From an uncultured Bacteroidales bacterium (GTDB taxonomy: Bacteria; Bacteroidota; Bacteroidia; Bacteroidales; Barnesiellaceae): a DNA stretch of 64,000 bases. Location: the NCBI GenBank assembly GCA_949298955.1, contig CASFYQ010000001.1, positions 186,001 through 250,000 of the forward strand, in the 5' to 3' direction. Below the pieces are notes generated by a model. The model ran no database searches and was not told the origin of the DNA. It saw nothing but the letters and a program-made list of their open reading frames with translations. Both the position numbers and the translations under genes were made by a program. This document shows positions 8,226 through 18,587 of the stretch, piece by piece. Within the stretch, counting starts at the first letter, position 1. Each line of letters opens with the position of its first letter.

Positions 8226-10724
8226 TTATTCTGTGACTTCGGTGACATTGTCGTCTTGTAGATTTTCATCTACGCTTTCCGACAGGACTTTGCAAACCGA
8301 GGCGATTTCGTCGTTCCGTTTTTCCAGGTTAATCAACCGAACACCTTGTGTGGCCCGGCCCATTACTCGCACGTCGGCGACTTTCATTCGCAAGGTAATT
8401 CCCGATTTGTTGATGATGACCAAATCGTTCTCGTCGGTCACGCATTTTATAGCAACGAGATAGCCCGTTTTATCGGTGATATTCAGGGTTTTTACACCTT
8501 TCCCTCCTCGGTTGGTTATGCGGTAATCCTCAATGAGCGAACGTTTGCCATAGCCTTGTTCCGAAACTACCATGACGGTTTCTTTTTCGGGTTCGTTCAC
8601 ACAAATCATTCCTACCACTTCATCATTGTCGTTGTCGAGGGTCATACCTTTCACACCTGTGGCATTGCGGCCCATTTCGCGTACGGCGCTTTCGTGGAAA
8701 CGAATGGCCCGACCATGGCGGTTGGCAATAACGATTTGGCTGTCGCCGGTAGTAAGTCTCACTTGTATTACCTGGTCGTCTTCGCGAATGGTAATAGCGT
8801 TCACTCCGTTTTGACGAGGGCGCGAATAGGCTTCGAGTTTTGTTTTCTTGATGATACCTTTGCGAGTACAGAAGAGCAGATTGTGCGACATATTATACTC
8901 GGGATCTTGCAATTTCTTCACTCGGATAAAGGCATTCACCTTGTCGTCGGAGTCGATATTAAGCATATTTTGGATAGCCCGGCCTTTGGAACTCTTGGTG
9001 CCTTCGGGAATTTCGTAAACTTTGAGCCAATAACATTTGCCTTTCTGCGTGAAGAAGAGCATATAATTGTGCATCGAGGCCGGATAGATGTACTCGATGA
9101 AATCTTCTTCGCGGGTATTACTGCCCTTGGCTCCTACTCCGCCCCGGTTTTGAGCCCGGAACTCGGAAAGCGGTGTACGCTTGATATATCCCATGTGCGA
9201 GATGGTGATAATCATTTCGTCGTCGGCATAGAAATCTTCGGCATTAAACTCCTCCGACGAATATACTATCTCGGTCTTGCGTTCGTCTCCGTATTTTTCT
9301 TTTATCTCGATAAGTTCGTCTTTTATCACTTTCATGCAGACAACTTCATCTGCCAAAATTTGATGATAATAGGCTATCATTTTTTCAATTTCGGCGTATT
9401 CGTTTCTCAGCTTGTCCTGATCGAGGCCGGACAACTGACCGATACGCATATCGACGACAGCCTGTGCCTGTTTTTCGCTGAGCGAAAAACGTTCCATCAA
9501 CCGGGTGCGAGCCATTTCGCGTGTCCGTGAAGCTCTTACGATTTTGATTACCTCGTCGATATGATCCGAAGCAATGATAAGGCCTTCGAGAATATGAATC
9601 CGCTCCTCGGCTTTCGCCAAATCGAAACGCGTACGGCGAATAACCACTTCGTGACGATGGTTTATAAAAGCTTCGAGCAGTTGTTTCAAATTCAAGGTCT
9701 GAGGACGTCCGTTCACCAACGCAATATTGTTGACACTGAACGACGATTGCAAGTCGGTCATTTTGAACAATTTGTTCAATAACACGTTGGCGTTGGTGTC
9801 TTTTTTTACCTCAATGACGATGCGCATACCAGCATGATCCGATTCATCGTTGATATTTGAGATACCGTCCAAACGTTTCTCTTCGACCAAATCGGCAATT
9901 TTTTTAATCAGTTCCGATTTGTTGACGGCATACGGTATTTCCGACACGATAATCGACTCTCGTCCCGTTGTGCTATCGACTTCAATCTCGGCCTTAGAAC
10001 GAATGACGATTCGTCCCCGTCCAGTTTCAAAAGCATCTTTTACGCCGGCATAACCATAGATGATACCTCCCGTGGGAAAATCGGGAGCTTTGATATATTG
10101 CATCAGCTCTTCGATGGTGAGGTCCCGATTGTCAATCAAGGCTACCGCAGCATCGATACACTCCGAGAGATTGTGAGGAGGCATATTGGTTGCCATACCT
10201 ACGGCGATACCCGATGCTCCGTTTACCAATAACTGAGGGATACGGGTTGGCAATACCGTAGGTTCTTCCAGCGTATTATCAAAGTTGGGGGTAAAGTCGA
10301 CTGTATCTTTTTCAATATCTCGCAGAGTCTCTTCGGCAATGCGCGAAAGGCGAGCCTCGGTGTAACGCATCGCAGCAGGGCTGTCGCCGTCGATAGAACC
10401 AAAGTTACCTTGTCCATCTACCAAGGGATAGCGCAAAGACCACCATTGGGCCATGCGTACCAATGCATAATATACCGACGAATCGCCGTGCGGGTGATAT
10501 TTACCTAATACGTCACCGACAATTCTTGCAGATTTCTTGTAGGGTTTATCCGATGTGTTACCTAACTTGTCCATGCCGAACAACACCCGGCGGTGCACCG
10601 GTTTGAAACCGTCGCGTACATCGGGCAAGGCACGAGCTACAATCACCGACATGGAATAATCGATGTAGGCCGATTGCATTTCTTGATTGATGTCTATCTT
10701 TAATATTCTATCCTGGTCAATCAT
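8226..10724 (-). CDS. gyrA: DNA gyrase subunit A
   Basis: An 832-residue type IIA topoisomerase subunit; with GyrB it introduces negative supercoils using ATP. The N-terminal breakage-reunion domain (about 1-500) carries the catalytic tyrosine Y121 in [10 protein letters not shown] and the quinolone region [17 protein letters not shown], where S82 corresponds to E. coli S83. The position equal to E. coli D87 is Y86. The C-terminal domain (about 510-810) is a DNA-wrapping beta-pinwheel with the GyrA-box-like [10 protein letters not shown] near residue 528. The acidic C-terminal tail is short. A minus-strand -7 box lies about 45 bases upstream; clpC is divergent. Confidence 0.97.
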   Translation of the reverse strand: MIDQDRILKIDINQEMQSAYIDYSMSVIVARALPDVRDGFKPVHRRVLFGMDKLGNTSDKPYKKSARIVGDVLGKYHPHGDSSVYYALVRMAQWWSLRYPLVDGQGNFGSIDGDSPAAMRYTEARLSRIAEETLRDIEKDTVDFTPNFDNTLEEPTVLPTRIPQLLVNGASGIAVGMATNMPPHNLSECIDAAVALIDNRDLTIEELMQYIKAPDFPTGGIIYGYAGVKDAFETGRGRIVIRSKAEIEVDSTTGRESIIVSEIPYAVNKSELIKKIADLVEEKRLDGISNINDESDHAGMRIVIEVKKDTNANVLLNKLFKMTDLQSSFSVNNIALVNGRPQTLNLKQLLEAFINHRHEVVIRRTRFDLAKAEERIHILEGLIIASDHIDEVIKIVRASRTREMARTRLMERFSLSEKQAQAVVDMRIGQLSGLDQDKLRNEYAEIEKMIAYYHQILADEVVCMKVIKDELIEIKEKYGDERKTEIVYSSEEFNAEDFYADDEMIITISHMGYIKRTPLSEFRAQNRGGVGAKGSNTREEDFIEYIYPASMHNYMLFFTQKGKCYWLKVYEIPEGTKSSKGRAIQNMLNIDSDDKVNAFIRVKKLQDPEYNMSHNLLFCTRKGIIKKTKLEAYSRPRQNGVNAITIREDDQVIQVRLTTGDSQIVIANRHGRAIRFHESAVREMGRNATGVKGMTLDNDNDEVVGMICVNEPEKETVMVVSEQGYGKRSLIEDYRITNRGGKGVKTLNITDKTGYLVAIKCVTDENDLVIINKSGITLRMKVADVRVMGRATQGVRLINLEKRNDEIASVCKVLSESVDENLQDDNVTEVTE

Positions 10725-10765
10725 TTATTAATGAAAAATTGGTTATACATTGATTGTTTAGCGTA

Positions 10766-10773
10766 CAAAGATA
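10766..10773 (-). promoter_or_regulatory. -7 box for gyrA
   Basis: The minus strand reads TATCTTTG. It would give a leader of about 36 bases before the gyrA ATG. No clear -33 box. Confidence 0.55.
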
Positions 10774-10899
10774 CCAAATTTTTGAAAAAATCGAGTTATC
10801 TGGTTCAATAAATAATCTTCGGTCTATGGGAAAATTCGGCATATTATTTGTTATGTATAAGAAATAGTATTTACCTGCCATAATTTGACGTAAAGGTAG

Positions 10900-10907
10900 T
10901 ATATTTG
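10900..10907 (+). promoter_or_regulatory. -7 box for clpC
   Basis: TATATTTG, followed about 13 bases later by a Shine-Dalgarno-like AAGGAG at 10921-10926 and the clpC ATG at 10939. I see no CtsR or HrcA operator nearby. Confidence 0.55.
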
Positions 10908-10938
10908 CTAAAACATTATTAAGGAGACAGATTGGTTT

Positions 10939-13494
10939 ATGGAAAGAAACTTTTCACAACATGTTAAGGAGATTCTCGGTTACAGCCGGGAGGAAGCCGA
11001 ACGCCTTCAAAACTCCAACATTGTTCCCGAGCATCTGTTGCTGGGGATTATACGCGATGGCTCCAATCGTGCCGTCGATGCATTGGTGGGGCTCGGAGCT
11101 TCTCTGCGCACGATAAAGAGTTCCCTGGAAAATGAACTATCCGCTTCCAACAACCACATGGAGCAATCGAGCGAGCTGACCATTAGCAAGAGTACAGATA
11201 GAGTACTGAAAATGAGTATGCTCGAAGCCCGTTTCATGAAAAGTCAGGAGACCGACACGGAACATCTGCTATTGGCCATCTTGAAAGAATCGGATTCGCC
11301 GGCTGCAAAAATTCTCAATACGAACGATATCACCTATGACGAAGTGTCAGCTTTTCTGAAAGGGAAAGATGCACCACAAGAGAAGCCTGAACAAAATCCT
11401 TCGCCCAGCAATATGGGTGCCGGATTTACCGACGACGATGACGACGAGCTGGAAGATGAACGTAACTATCGCCGGGAACAGCAAGGAGGCGGACACAGCA
11501 CATCGACCCAACGAGGCAACAACGACACGCCGGTACTCGACAATTTCGGGAACGATATGACCAAAGCGGCCGAAGAGGGCCGGCTCGACCCCGTCGTAGG
11601 CCGTGACACCGAAATAGAACGGTTGGCCCAAGTATTGAGTCGGCGTAAGAAAAACAACCCGGTACTTATCGGTGAGCCCGGTGTAGGGAAATCGGCTATT
11701 GTAGAGGGACTTGCATTGAGAATTGTGCAACGCAAGGTGTCTCGTGTCCTGTTTGACAAACGGCTCATCTCGCTCGATATGGCCTCGATTGTGGCCGGTA
11801 CTAAGTATCGCGGTCAATTTGAGGAGCGTATTAAGGCTATTTTGAATGAGTTGTCGAAAAACCCCAACATCATCTTGTTTATCGATGAGATTCACACGAT
11901 TGTAGGTGCCGGTGGAGCTACCGGCTCGCTCGATGCAGCCAATATGCTGAAACCTGCTTTGTCACGAGGAGAGATTCAATGTATCGGTGCAACCACTCTC
12001 GACGAGTATCGCAAAAACATAGAGAAAGACGGAGCCCTTGAACGCCGATTCCAAAAAATCATGGTCGAGCCTACTACTCCCGAAGAGACGTTGCAGATTC
12101 TCAATAACATCAAAGGCCGGTATGAAGACCATCACAATGTGACTTATACCGACGATGCATTGGAAGCTTGTGTCAAATTGACAGACCGCTATGTAAGCGA
12201 CCGTAATTTCCCCGACAAGGCTATCGATGCTTTGGACGAAGCCGGTGCCCGGGTGCATGTGTCGAATATCACGGTACCCAAGGAAATAGAGAGTCTGGAA
12301 GCCCAAATAGAGGCCTGTCGGGAAGACAAAATAAATGCTGTAAAATCACAAAACTACGAGTTGGCAGCCAGTTTCCGAGACAAGGAGAAAGAGTTGCAAC
12401 ACACCCTGGAAACGGCCAAAGACAACTGGGAAAAACAGATGCAACAACACCGCGAAATCGTAGATGAAGAGAAAGTGGCCGAGGTAGTCGCCATGATGAC
12501 CGGTGTACCCGTACAACGCATTGCCCAGGCCGAAGGGAACAAGTTGTTGGCCATGGCAGGTGAGTTAAAACAGGAAATTATCGGACAAGACGAGGCTGTC
12601 GACAAAATCGTAAAGGCGATACAGCGGAACCGCGTAGGGTTGAAAGATCCCGGCAAACCTATTGGAACATTCATGTTTCTGGGCCCGACGGGTGTAGGCA
12701 AAACCCACTTGGCCAAAAAGTTGGCCGAGTATTTGTTTGATTCGAAAGATGCTCTTATCCGTATCGATATGAGCGAGTATATGGAGAAATTTACCGTATC
12801 GCGTTTGGTAGGTGCACCTCCGGGATACGTGGGATATGAAGAAGGCGGCCAACTCACCGAGAAGGTACGTCGCAAACCTTATTCGGTAGTGCTGCTCGAC
12901 GAAATCGAGAAGGCCCACCCCGACGTATTCAATCTGTTGTTGCAGGTGTTGGACGAAGGTCGTCTCACCGACAGCTTGGGGCGTCGTATCGATTTCAAGA
13001 ATACGATTCTCATTATGACATCAAACATTGGTACCCGGCAGTTGAAGGATTTCGGGCAAGGTATAGGCTTTTCGACTCATACTGTTTCGGAGAAAGACTA
13101 CTCTCGCGGCGTAATTCAAAAAGCACTGAACCGAGCTTTCTCGCCCGAGTTCCTGAATCGTATCGACGACATTGTCATGTTCGACCAACTTGATAAAAAA
13201 GCCATATTCCAAATTATCGATTTGGAATTGAGCGGGTTCTATAAACGGGTGGAGGCCTTGGGATATCATCTCGAAATTACCGATGCCGCCAAAAATTTCA
13301 TCGCCGAAAAAGGTTATGACGTACAGTTTGGAGCTCGCCCTCTGAAACGGGCCATACAAAAATATCTCGAAGACGAATTGGCCGAGATGATTATTCGAGC
13401 TACGGTACAGGAAGGCGATGCGATACGGGTCGATTTCGATCAGGAGAATCACAAGATTGTCTCATCGATTATCGATTCACAAAAAGAGGCGTGA
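10939..13494 (+). CDS. clpC: ATP-dependent Clp protease ATP-binding subunit ClpC
   Basis: An 851-residue Hsp100 unfoldase that feeds proteins to ClpP. Domains in order: two Clp_N repeats (about 1-145), an acidic and low-complexity linker (146-200), AAA+ domain 1 with Walker A GEPGVGKS at 245-252 and Walker B FIDEIH at 314-319, a UVR/middle region at about 450-505, and AAA+ domain 2 with Walker A GPTGVGKT at 582-589 and LLDEIEKAHPDV as Walker B. The short UVR-bearing middle region separates ClpC from ClpB, which has a long coiled coil. The gene stands alone, with its own promoter and a strong terminator. Confidence 0.95.
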   Translation: MERNFSQHVKEILGYSREEAERLQNSNIVPEHLLLGIIRDGSNRAVDALVGLGASLRTIKSSLENELSASNNHMEQSSELTISKSTDRVLKMSMLEARFMKSQETDTEHLLLAILKESDSPAAKILNTNDITYDEVSAFLKGKDAPQEKPEQNPSPSNMGAGFTDDDDDELEDERNYRREQQGGGHSTSTQRGNNDTPVLDNFGNDMTKAAEEGRLDPVVGRDTEIERLAQVLSRRKKNNPVLIGEPGVGKSAIVEGLALRIVQRKVSRVLFDKRLISLDMASIVAGTKYRGQFEERIKAILNELSKNPNIILFIDEIHTIVGAGGATGSLDAANMLKPALSRGEIQCIGATTLDEYRKNIEKDGALERRFQKIMVEPTTPEETLQILNNIKGRYEDHHNVTYTDDALEACVKLTDRYVSDRNFPDKAIDALDEAGARVHVSNITVPKEIESLEAQIEACREDKINAVKSQNYELAASFRDKEKELQHTLETAKDNWEKQMQQHREIVDEEKVAEVVAMMTGVPVQRIAQAEGNKLLAMAGELKQEIIGQDEAVDKIVKAIQRNRVGLKDPGKPIGTFMFLGPTGVGKTHLAKKLAEYLFDSKDALIRIDMSEYMEKFTVSRLVGAPPGYVGYEEGGQLTEKVRRKPYSVVLLDEIEKAHPDVFNLLLQVLDEGRLTDSLGRRIDFKNTILIMTSNIGTRQLKDFGQGIGFSTHTVSEKDYSRGVIQKALNRAFSPEFLNRIDDIVMFDQLDKKAIFQIIDLELSGFYKRVEALGYHLEITDAAKNFIAEKGYDVQFGARPLKRAIQKYLEDELAEMIIRATVQEGDAIRVDFDQENHKIVSSIIDSQKEA

Positions 13495-13519
13495 CAAACG
13501 GGATAAGGACAAGCCAAAA

Positions 13520-13550
13520 TGTCAGACTTTTTGAGTCTGGCATTTTTTTT
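13520..13550 (+). terminator. Intrinsic terminator of clpC
   Basis: A 9-bp stem TGTCAGACT/AGTCTGGCA (one G-T pair) with loop TTTTG, followed by eight T. It lies 25 bases after the clpC stop. Confidence 0.85.
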
Positions 13551-13595
13551 GAAAAAATCTTCCGTAGAAAATTGGAATAATAAAAATATACAACC

Positions 13596-15650
13596 ATGCA
13601 AAAAGGAACTATTGGGGTTACGACCGACAACATCTTCCCCGTTATCAAAAAGTTTTTGTACAGCGATCACGAGATATTTTTGAGAGAGTTGGTGTCGAAT
13701 GCCGTAGATGCCACTCAAAAATTGAAGACCCTCTCTTCTTTTGGCGAGTTTAAAGGAGAGTTGGGCGCCATGAACGTATCGGTTTCTATCGACAAGAAGG
13801 CCGGCACGCTTACCATCTCAGATCACGGTATAGGCATGACTGCCGATGAAATTGACAAATACATCAATCAAATCGCTTTCTCGGGAGCCGAAGAATTTTT
13901 GGAGAAATATAAAAACGACGCAAATGCCATCATCGGCCATTTCGGATTGGGATTCTACTCCTCTTTTATGGTTTCGAAAAAGGTAGAAATTCGTACCCGC
14001 TCTTATAAGGAAGACGCTCAGGCTGTGATGTGGAGCTGCGACGGATCTCCCGCCTACGAAATGACCGACATCGAGAAGAACGAACGAGGCACCGATATTG
14101 TTCTGTATATCGACGATGAGAATAAAGAGTTCCTCGAAGAGCAGCGCATCGAAACGCTGTTGAAAAAATATTGCCGCTTCTTGCCCGTTCCCGTTGTATT
14201 CGGCAAAGAACAGGAATGGAAAGACGGCAAATATGTCGACGCCGATACAGACAAAGTCATCAACGACATGGAGCCGGCATGGACACGCAAACCGACCGAC
14301 CTGAAAGACGAGGATTACAAGAAATTCTATGCCGATCTTTATCCCGGCATCGACGAACCTCTCTTTTGGATACATCTGAATATCGACTACCCTTTCAAAT
14401 TGACGGGTATTCTTTATTTCCCGAAAATCAAAAACAACATCGACATCAATCGGTATAAAATACAGTTGTACTGCAACCAAGTGTTTGTGACCGATTCGGT
14501 TGAAGGTATCGTACCTGATTTCCTGATGTTGTTGCAAGGTGTCATCGACTCACCCGATATACCGTTGAACGTATCTCGGTCATATCTGCAAAGCGACTCG
14601 AACGTGAAGAAAATCGCAGGATATATTACCAAGAAAGTGGCTGAACGTTTGCAGGAAATTTTTAATAGCGACCGCAAGCAATTTGAAGAGAAATGGGACG
14701 ACCTGAAAATCTTTATCGAGTATGGCATGCTTTCGGACGAGAAATTCTACGAGCGGGCTCAAAAATTTGCCTTGCTGAAAGATACCGAAGAGAAATATTA
14801 TACCCTCGACGAGTACAAGACTCTGATCGAGAGCAATCAGACCGATAAAAATGGACAACTTATCTATCTGTATGCCACCGACAAGGAGGCTCAATACAGC
14901 TACATCGATACAGCCATATCGAAAGGATACGACGTATTGTTGATGAACGGGCAACTGGATTCGCATTTTATCGGTATGCTCGAACAAAAATTGGGTAAAT
15001 GTCGCTTTGTACGGGTAGATAGCGACTTGATTGATAAACTGATTCAAAAGAACGACACCCAGTCGTCGGCTGCCCTTAACGAACAGCAGCGCGACGAAAT
15101 GACCACGGTATTCAAGTCGCAGATACCCGCCATTGAGAAAAGTGATTTTCTGGTGATGTTCGAACCGGCAGGAGCCACGGCTCAACCTATTGTAATTACT
15201 CAAAACGAGTTCATGCGCCGTATGAAGGATATGGCAGCCATACAACCGGGCATGGCATTCTATGGCGACCTGCCCGACAGCTATAATCTCATAGTCAACA
15301 CCGATCACCCCTTGACGCAACGGATTATTGCCGACACCGAGAAATCGTGCCAGGAACAGTTGAAGCCGGTTCTTGACGAATTGGCCACGGTCAATGCCGA
15401 AATCACCCGTCTGCAAGAGGCTAAGAAAGACAAAAAGGACGAGGAAATTCCTGTCGCCGACAAAGAAGCGCTGAAAAATGCCGAAGAAAAAGCCAAAGAA
15501 TTGCGAACCCAAGAGGCTGACGTATTGAAAGCTTATGCCGACAAAAATCCGCTTGTACGCCAGTTGGTAGACTTGGCTTTACTCTCCAACAATATGTTGA
15601 AAGGTGAGGCATTAAGCAACTTTATCAAGCGTTCGGTCGAGATTCTTTGA
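13596..15650 (+). CDS. htpG: Molecular chaperone HtpG (Hsp90)
   Basis: A 684-residue Hsp90-family chaperone. The N-terminal GHKL ATPase domain shows E31 and N35 in FLRELVSNAVDAT, the ATP-contacting SDHGIGMT, and GHFGLGFYSSFMV. The middle domain includes the segment LNVSRSYLQSD with the conserved arginine region. The C-terminal dimerisation part has a charged helical stretch at about 600-660. It is longer than E. coli HtpG (624 residues), as is usual for Bacteroidota. It is monocistronic between the clpC terminator and its own strong bidirectional terminator, converging with pyrD. Confidence 0.95.
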   Translation: MQKGTIGVTTDNIFPVIKKFLYSDHEIFLRELVSNAVDATQKLKTLSSFGEFKGELGAMNVSVSIDKKAGTLTISDHGIGMTADEIDKYINQIAFSGAEEFLEKYKNDANAIIGHFGLGFYSSFMVSKKVEIRTRSYKEDAQAVMWSCDGSPAYEMTDIEKNERGTDIVLYIDDENKEFLEEQRIETLLKKYCRFLPVPVVFGKEQEWKDGKYVDADTDKVINDMEPAWTRKPTDLKDEDYKKFYADLYPGIDEPLFWIHLNIDYPFKLTGILYFPKIKNNIDINRYKIQLYCNQVFVTDSVEGIVPDFLMLLQGVIDSPDIPLNVSRSYLQSDSNVKKIAGYITKKVAERLQEIFNSDRKQFEEKWDDLKIFIEYGMLSDEKFYERAQKFALLKDTEEKYYTLDEYKTLIESNQTDKNGQLIYLYATDKEAQYSYIDTAISKGYDVLLMNGQLDSHFIGMLEQKLGKCRFVRVDSDLIDKLIQKNDTQSSAALNEQQRDEMTTVFKSQIPAIEKSDFLVMFEPAGATAQPIVITQNEFMRRMKDMAAIQPGMAFYGDLPDSYNLIVNTDHPLTQRIIADTEKSCQEQLKPVLDELATVNAEITRLQEAKKDKKDEEIPVADKEALKNAEEKAKELRTQEADVLKAYADKNPLVRQLVDLALLSNNMLKGEALSNFIKRSVEIL

Positions 15651-15730
15651 TGACTTGTCGCTGCCGGGAGAAAGCAAAAATATAAAGAGAAACTTTATAT
15701 TGTTTTTATCCGGAGCATAAAGTAAAACTT

Positions 15731-15784
15731 AAATAGCGAATATAGATTAAGGATTTCCTACATATCTATATTCGCTATTTTGTA
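15731..15784. terminator. Bidirectional terminator between htpG and pyrD
   Basis: A perfect 17-bp inverted repeat: bases 15731-15747 pair with 15764-15780. The 16-base loop contains a small AGGA/TCCT hairpin of its own. The T-rich ends on both sides let it serve both converging genes. Confidence 0.8.
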
Positions 15785-15804
15785 TGCCTCTGATTTAGTT
15801 CGGG

Positions 15805-16716
15805 TTATAAAATAAGCCCTCCTATCAGGTCTCTTACAGAAGAAATGTGATTTTTTTCGAGATATTCGTCAATTCCGTCCACGATTTTTTCTGTGATTTG
15901 AGGGTCTATGAAATTGGCTGTACCTACCTCGATGGCCGACGCTCCAGCCAACAGAAACTCGATGGCATCGGTTGCGTTCATGATACCGCCTAATCCTACG
16001 ATAGGAATCTTAACCGCGTGATAGGTTTGCCAAACCATGCGCAGAGCGATGGGTTTGACACAAGCCCCCGACAGGCCGCCGGTGACGGTCGAGAGTATCG
16101 GTCTGCGTTTTTGGGCATCGATGGCCATACCCAGCAAAGTATTGATGAGCGACACGGCATCGGCCCCTTCGGCTTCAACAGCACGAGCAATCTCGGTTAT
16201 GTCGGTCACATTAGGCGAAAGTTTGACAATCAAGGTTTTGGGATATGCCGCACGAACAGCCCGCACAACCTCGGCTGCACTTTTACACGAAGTGCCGAAG
16301 GCCATTCCTCCCTCTTTTACATTGGGGCACGAAATGTTCAACTCGATGGCCGGGATTCGCTCCAAAGCTGCAATCTTCTCGGCCGTAGCTACATAGTCTT
16401 CGACCGAAGCGCCCGATACGTTCACCAGGAAATGGGTATCAATGTTCGCTATGCGGGGATAAATATGCTCGATGAAATAATCGACCCCTTTGTTTTGGAG
16501 CCCTACGGCATTGAGCATACCGGCAGGTGCCTCGGCCATGCGAGGATAAGGATTACCTTCGCGGTGGTGTAGCGTGGTGCCCTTGACAATGATGCCGCCC
16601 AAGCGCGACAGGTCGATAAAATCGGCAAACTCCTCGCCATAACCGAATGTCCCGGAGGCGGTCATTACCGGGTTTTTCAGGGATAAATTTCCTATATTTA
16701 CTTTTAAATCTGCCAT
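15805..16716 (-). CDS. pyrD: Dihydroorotate dehydrogenase B, catalytic subunit
   Basis: A 303-residue class 1B dihydroorotate dehydrogenase. It oxidises dihydroorotate to orotate in pyrimidine synthesis, using FMN and passing electrons to PyrK. The catalytic base of class 1 enzymes is C130 in [12 protein letters not shown]. The FMN-binding ends are visible: SGTFGYG near 21-27 and [27 protein letters not shown] in the last quarter. The start overlaps the end of pyrK by 13 bases, and the pairing with pyrK settles the subclass as NAD-dependent 1B. It ends at the bidirectional terminator shared with htpG. Confidence 0.95.
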   Translation of the reverse strand: MADLKVNIGNLSLKNPVMTASGTFGYGEEFADFIDLSRLGGIIVKGTTLHHREGNPYPRMAEAPAGMLNAVGLQNKGVDYFIEHIYPRIANIDTHFLVNVSGASVEDYVATAEKIAALERIPAIELNISCPNVKEGGMAFGTSCKSAAEVVRAVRAAYPKTLIVKLSPNVTDITEIARAVEAEGADAVSLINTLLGMAIDAQKRRPILSTVTGGLSGACVKPIALRMVWQTYHAVKIPIVGLGGIMNATDAIEFLLAGASAIEVGTANFIDPQITEKIVDGIDEYLEKNHISSVRDLIGGLIL

Positions 16717-17483
16717 TTGAGTCTTTCGATATTAAAGATGGGACCTTCTTTACATACACACACATGCCCCTCGACGGTATCTTCCACACAGCAGAGGCAA
16801 GCCCCCACACCGCACGCCATCGTATTTTCGAGCGACACTTCACAGGAACTATTTCGCTTGCGGGCATACCGGGCAACAGCTACCATCATGGGCTTGGGGC
16901 CACACACATACAGTCGCTCGAACTGTTGTTCGAGAACCGAGTGTTGGGTAACAAAGCCTTTTTCGCCCAGCGAACCGTCTTCGGTCGAAATATAAACCGG
17001 ACCCAACTGCTTGAATTGCTCGTATTGCAATAGATCTTTATCTGTGCGGAATCCCAGCAGGAATTGGGGCGTATAGCCTTTTTCTTTTAAGTATTTGCCC
17101 CAATAGAGCAAAGGAGCTATACCTACGCCCCCACCAACGAGCAGAATCTTTTCATCGGTCTTCTCGGGGAGTGTAAAGGTATTGCCCAGCGGCAATACCA
17201 GGTTCACGATTTCGCCCGTCGACAGACTGCACAAAGTGCGTGTCCCTTCACCGGCCTTCCGAACGAGCAACCACAGTTCGTTCCGGAGACAGTCAACAAA
17301 ATTGATAGAGATGGGACGCCTCAAAAAGGTAGAGGGAGAACGGTCGACCCGCACTTCGACAAACTGCCCCGGCAACATCTCCGGCAGCGGTCGTCCATCG
17401 GCTGGCGTCAGTTTCAAAAGAGCATAGTTGTCGTGCAACTTTGTATTTTCGGATATTCGAAAATCGAGAATGTATTTTTTCAT
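16704..17483 (-). CDS. pyrK: Dihydroorotate dehydrogenase B, electron-transfer subunit PyrK
   Basis: A 259-residue ferredoxin-reductase-type subunit from the ATG at 17483 ([10 protein letters not shown]). The frame extends upstream to 17504, but a promoter -7 box occupies that place. It holds an FAD-binding barrel with the RRPISI motif (55-60), an NAD-binding fold with [11 protein letters not shown] (117-126) and YVCGPKPMM, and a C-terminal [2Fe-2S] site with C224, C229, C232 and either C242 or C244. It hands electrons from PyrD's FMN to NAD+. It is the first gene of the pyrK-pyrD operon, with translation coupled by a 13-base overlap. Confidence 0.93.
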   Translation of the reverse strand: MKKYILDFRISENTKLHDNYALLKLTPADGRPLPEMLPGQFVEVRVDRSPSTFLRRPISINFVDCLRNELWLLVRKAGEGTRTLCSLSTGEIVNLVLPLGNTFTLPEKTDEKILLVGGGVGIAPLLYWGKYLKEKGYTPQFLLGFRTDKDLLQYEQFKQLGPVYISTEDGSLGEKGFVTQHSVLEQQFERLYVCGPKPMMVAVARYARKRNSSCEVSLENTMACGVGACLCCVEDTVEGHVCVCKEGPIFNIERLKWQI

Positions 17484-17501
17484 AAGTATATGTTCTTGCC
17501 A

Positions 17502-17533
17502 CAAAGGTAATGAAAGGAGTGCTTAGCGGCAAA
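17502..17533 (-). promoter_or_regulatory. Promoter of pyrK-pyrD
   Basis: On the minus strand TTTG (17533-17530), 20 bases, then TACCTTTG (17509-17502). The start point near 17497 leaves a leader of about 14 bases to the ATG at 17483. It overlaps the 3' end region just after the XRE gene stop. Confidence 0.65.
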
Positions 17534-17535
17534 TT

Positions 17536-18093
17536 TTACCTCATGGAATCGGGCGAAAAGCTTTCGAAGGTGTTGTCAGAATAAAAAATCATGATTTTTG
17601 TGACTCGCCGATTTTTCTCGTCAAGCGCCCGAGGGTCTGATTTTGAATTATTTTGATTCCTTTCATGTTCATTTCCAATGTCTTCTGGTTGTTTGGACAA
17701 GCGATTTGGCTCATTTTCCTTCACATATTGGCGCTCTCCCGTATTTGTGGGCGCGTTTATGCGATTCTCTTCGTCGAATAGCGACGGGATATTATCGGTT
17801 GCCGGTAGACGAGATTCTTCATTGGTATCGCTTTCGATTGGTGTTTCTGAAGAAGAGCCAGTAAGCATAGGCTCGTTGCCATATAACAACCAATAAATTG
17901 AGAGGTTGGGATATGCCTTGTGTATCTTGCCAATGGTCAAGATGCTGATCTTTTGATTTCGCCCGCTCAAGATTTGTGACATCGATGAGCGTTGTATGCC
18001 GGTATTATCGGCAAATTGAGTAATAGTAATCCCTAATGAATCGATAAATTGTTTTATCCGCAAAGCTACTGCTATGGTATCGTCTTCTTCCAT
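17536..18093 (-). CDS. XRE-family transcriptional regulator
   Basis: A 185-residue protein with an N-terminal helix-turn-helix (about 8-70; recognition region QFADNTGIQRSSMSQILSG at 26-44) and the YWLLYGNEPML ending seen in Cro/CI-like domains. Residues 77-160 are polar, rich in N, E, S and P, and probably disordered. The last part, VTKIMIFYSDNTFESFSP (164-181), is a compact conserved-looking tail that may bind a partner. Four exact TTACA-WW-TGTAA dyads lie in the 740-base gap directly upstream, one inside its own promoter, so self-regulation is likely. It stops just upstream of the pyrK promoter. Target genes are unknown. Confidence 0.85.
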   Translation of the reverse strand: MEEDDTIAVALRIKQFIDSLGITITQFADNTGIQRSSMSQILSGRNQKISILTIGKIHKAYPNLSIYWLLYGNEPMLTGSSSETPIESDTNEESRLPATDNIPSLFDEENRINAPTNTGERQYVKENEPNRLSKQPEDIGNEHERNQNNSKSDPRALDEKNRRVTKIMIFYSDNTFESFSPDSMR

Positions 18094-18125
18094 GATTGAT
18101 AGGTGGAGTTACATTAAAAATCGCG

Positions 18126-18137
18126 TTACAAATGTAA
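18126..18137. promoter_or_regulatory. Dyad operator copy 1 (TTACAAATGTAA)
   Basis: Arms TTACA/TGTAA around an AA centre, 33 bases upstream of the XRE start codon. It covers the minus-strand -7 box. It is the first of four exact copies in the gap. Confidence 0.6.
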
Positions 18138-18159
18138 TCAACAAGTTTTAGAAATCAAA
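18129..18159 (-). promoter_or_regulatory. Promoter of the XRE gene
   Basis: On the minus strand TTTG (18159-18156), exactly 19 bases, then TACATTTG (18136-18129). The -7 box is contained within the TTACATTTGTAA dyad, so a protein on the dyad would block it. The leader to the ATG at 18093 would be about 29 bases. Confidence 0.65.
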
Positions 18160-18183
18160 ACAAAAATCGCAACAATTCTTGTG

Positions 18184-18195
18184 TTACAAATGTAA
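18184..18195. promoter_or_regulatory. Dyad operator copy 2 (TTACAAATGTAA)
   Basis: Identical to copy 1 and 58 bases from it. It also contains a minus-strand TACATTTG, but I see no -33 box at the right distance. Confidence 0.55.
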
Positions 18196-18527
18196 TTGAT
18201 TGCACTTTGGTTTTTACATCTGCATACAACAAGAGCGTAACATTGTACTCCCTTATGTTAAAGCACGGCTTTAAGTATATAACATTAAATATATGATTAT
18301 AAATGAAATAAATTATATAAATAAGCGATAATTATCGGGTTTTGCGTACACTACAAACAAACTATTTATCTAATACTTTAATATCTATACATAATATACT
18401 TGATTTTTAACGTAATATGCTTTTATTTATATAGATATAAAGTATAGTTATATATGGAAAATCCCTTTGCGTTGCATTTGTAGAAAGCCCCCTACTCTAT
18501 TCACAAGTTCAACTTACTGCTGCAATA
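18196..18527. other. AT-rich gap between XRE gene and uvrA
   Basis: This is the core of the gene-free stretch 18094-18832. It is visibly richer in A and T than the genes around it, with long runs such as those at 18280-18320 and 18370-18450. Apart from the dyads listed separately I see no tRNA, hairpin with T-run, or coding frame of credible length. An unannotated small RNA is possible but nothing in the sequence shows it. Confidence 0.5.
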
Positions 18528-18539
18528 TTACATTTGTAA
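18528..18539. promoter_or_regulatory. Dyad operator copy 3 (TTACATTTGTAA)
   Basis: The same dyad in the opposite orientation, so its TACATTTG would serve plus-strand transcription. A near-copy, TTACAAGTGTAC (18543-18554), follows 15 bases later. Confidence 0.55.
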
Positions 18540-18575
18540 ACTTTACAAGTGTACAAAATTTGCTCCATTAAAATA

Positions 18576-18587
18576 TTACATTTGTAA
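18576..18587. promoter_or_regulatory. Dyad operator copy 4 (TTACATTTGTAA)
   Basis: Same orientation as copy 3 and 48 bases from it. It contains plus-strand TACATTTG (18577-18584); a TTTG at 18559-18562 is only 14 bases away, short of the usual 19-21. The only reading frame beyond it is a doubtful 62-codon one. Confidence 0.55.

Noticed and set aside
8346..9530. A 394-codon frame antisense to gyrA
   Set aside because: It is a shadow of gyrA with aromatic-rich, unprotein-like composition.
18280..18450. AT-rich stretch as a replication origin or attachment site
   Set aside because: No DnaA boxes, iterons or direct repeats flanking a tRNA were seen; AT-richness alone is not evidence.
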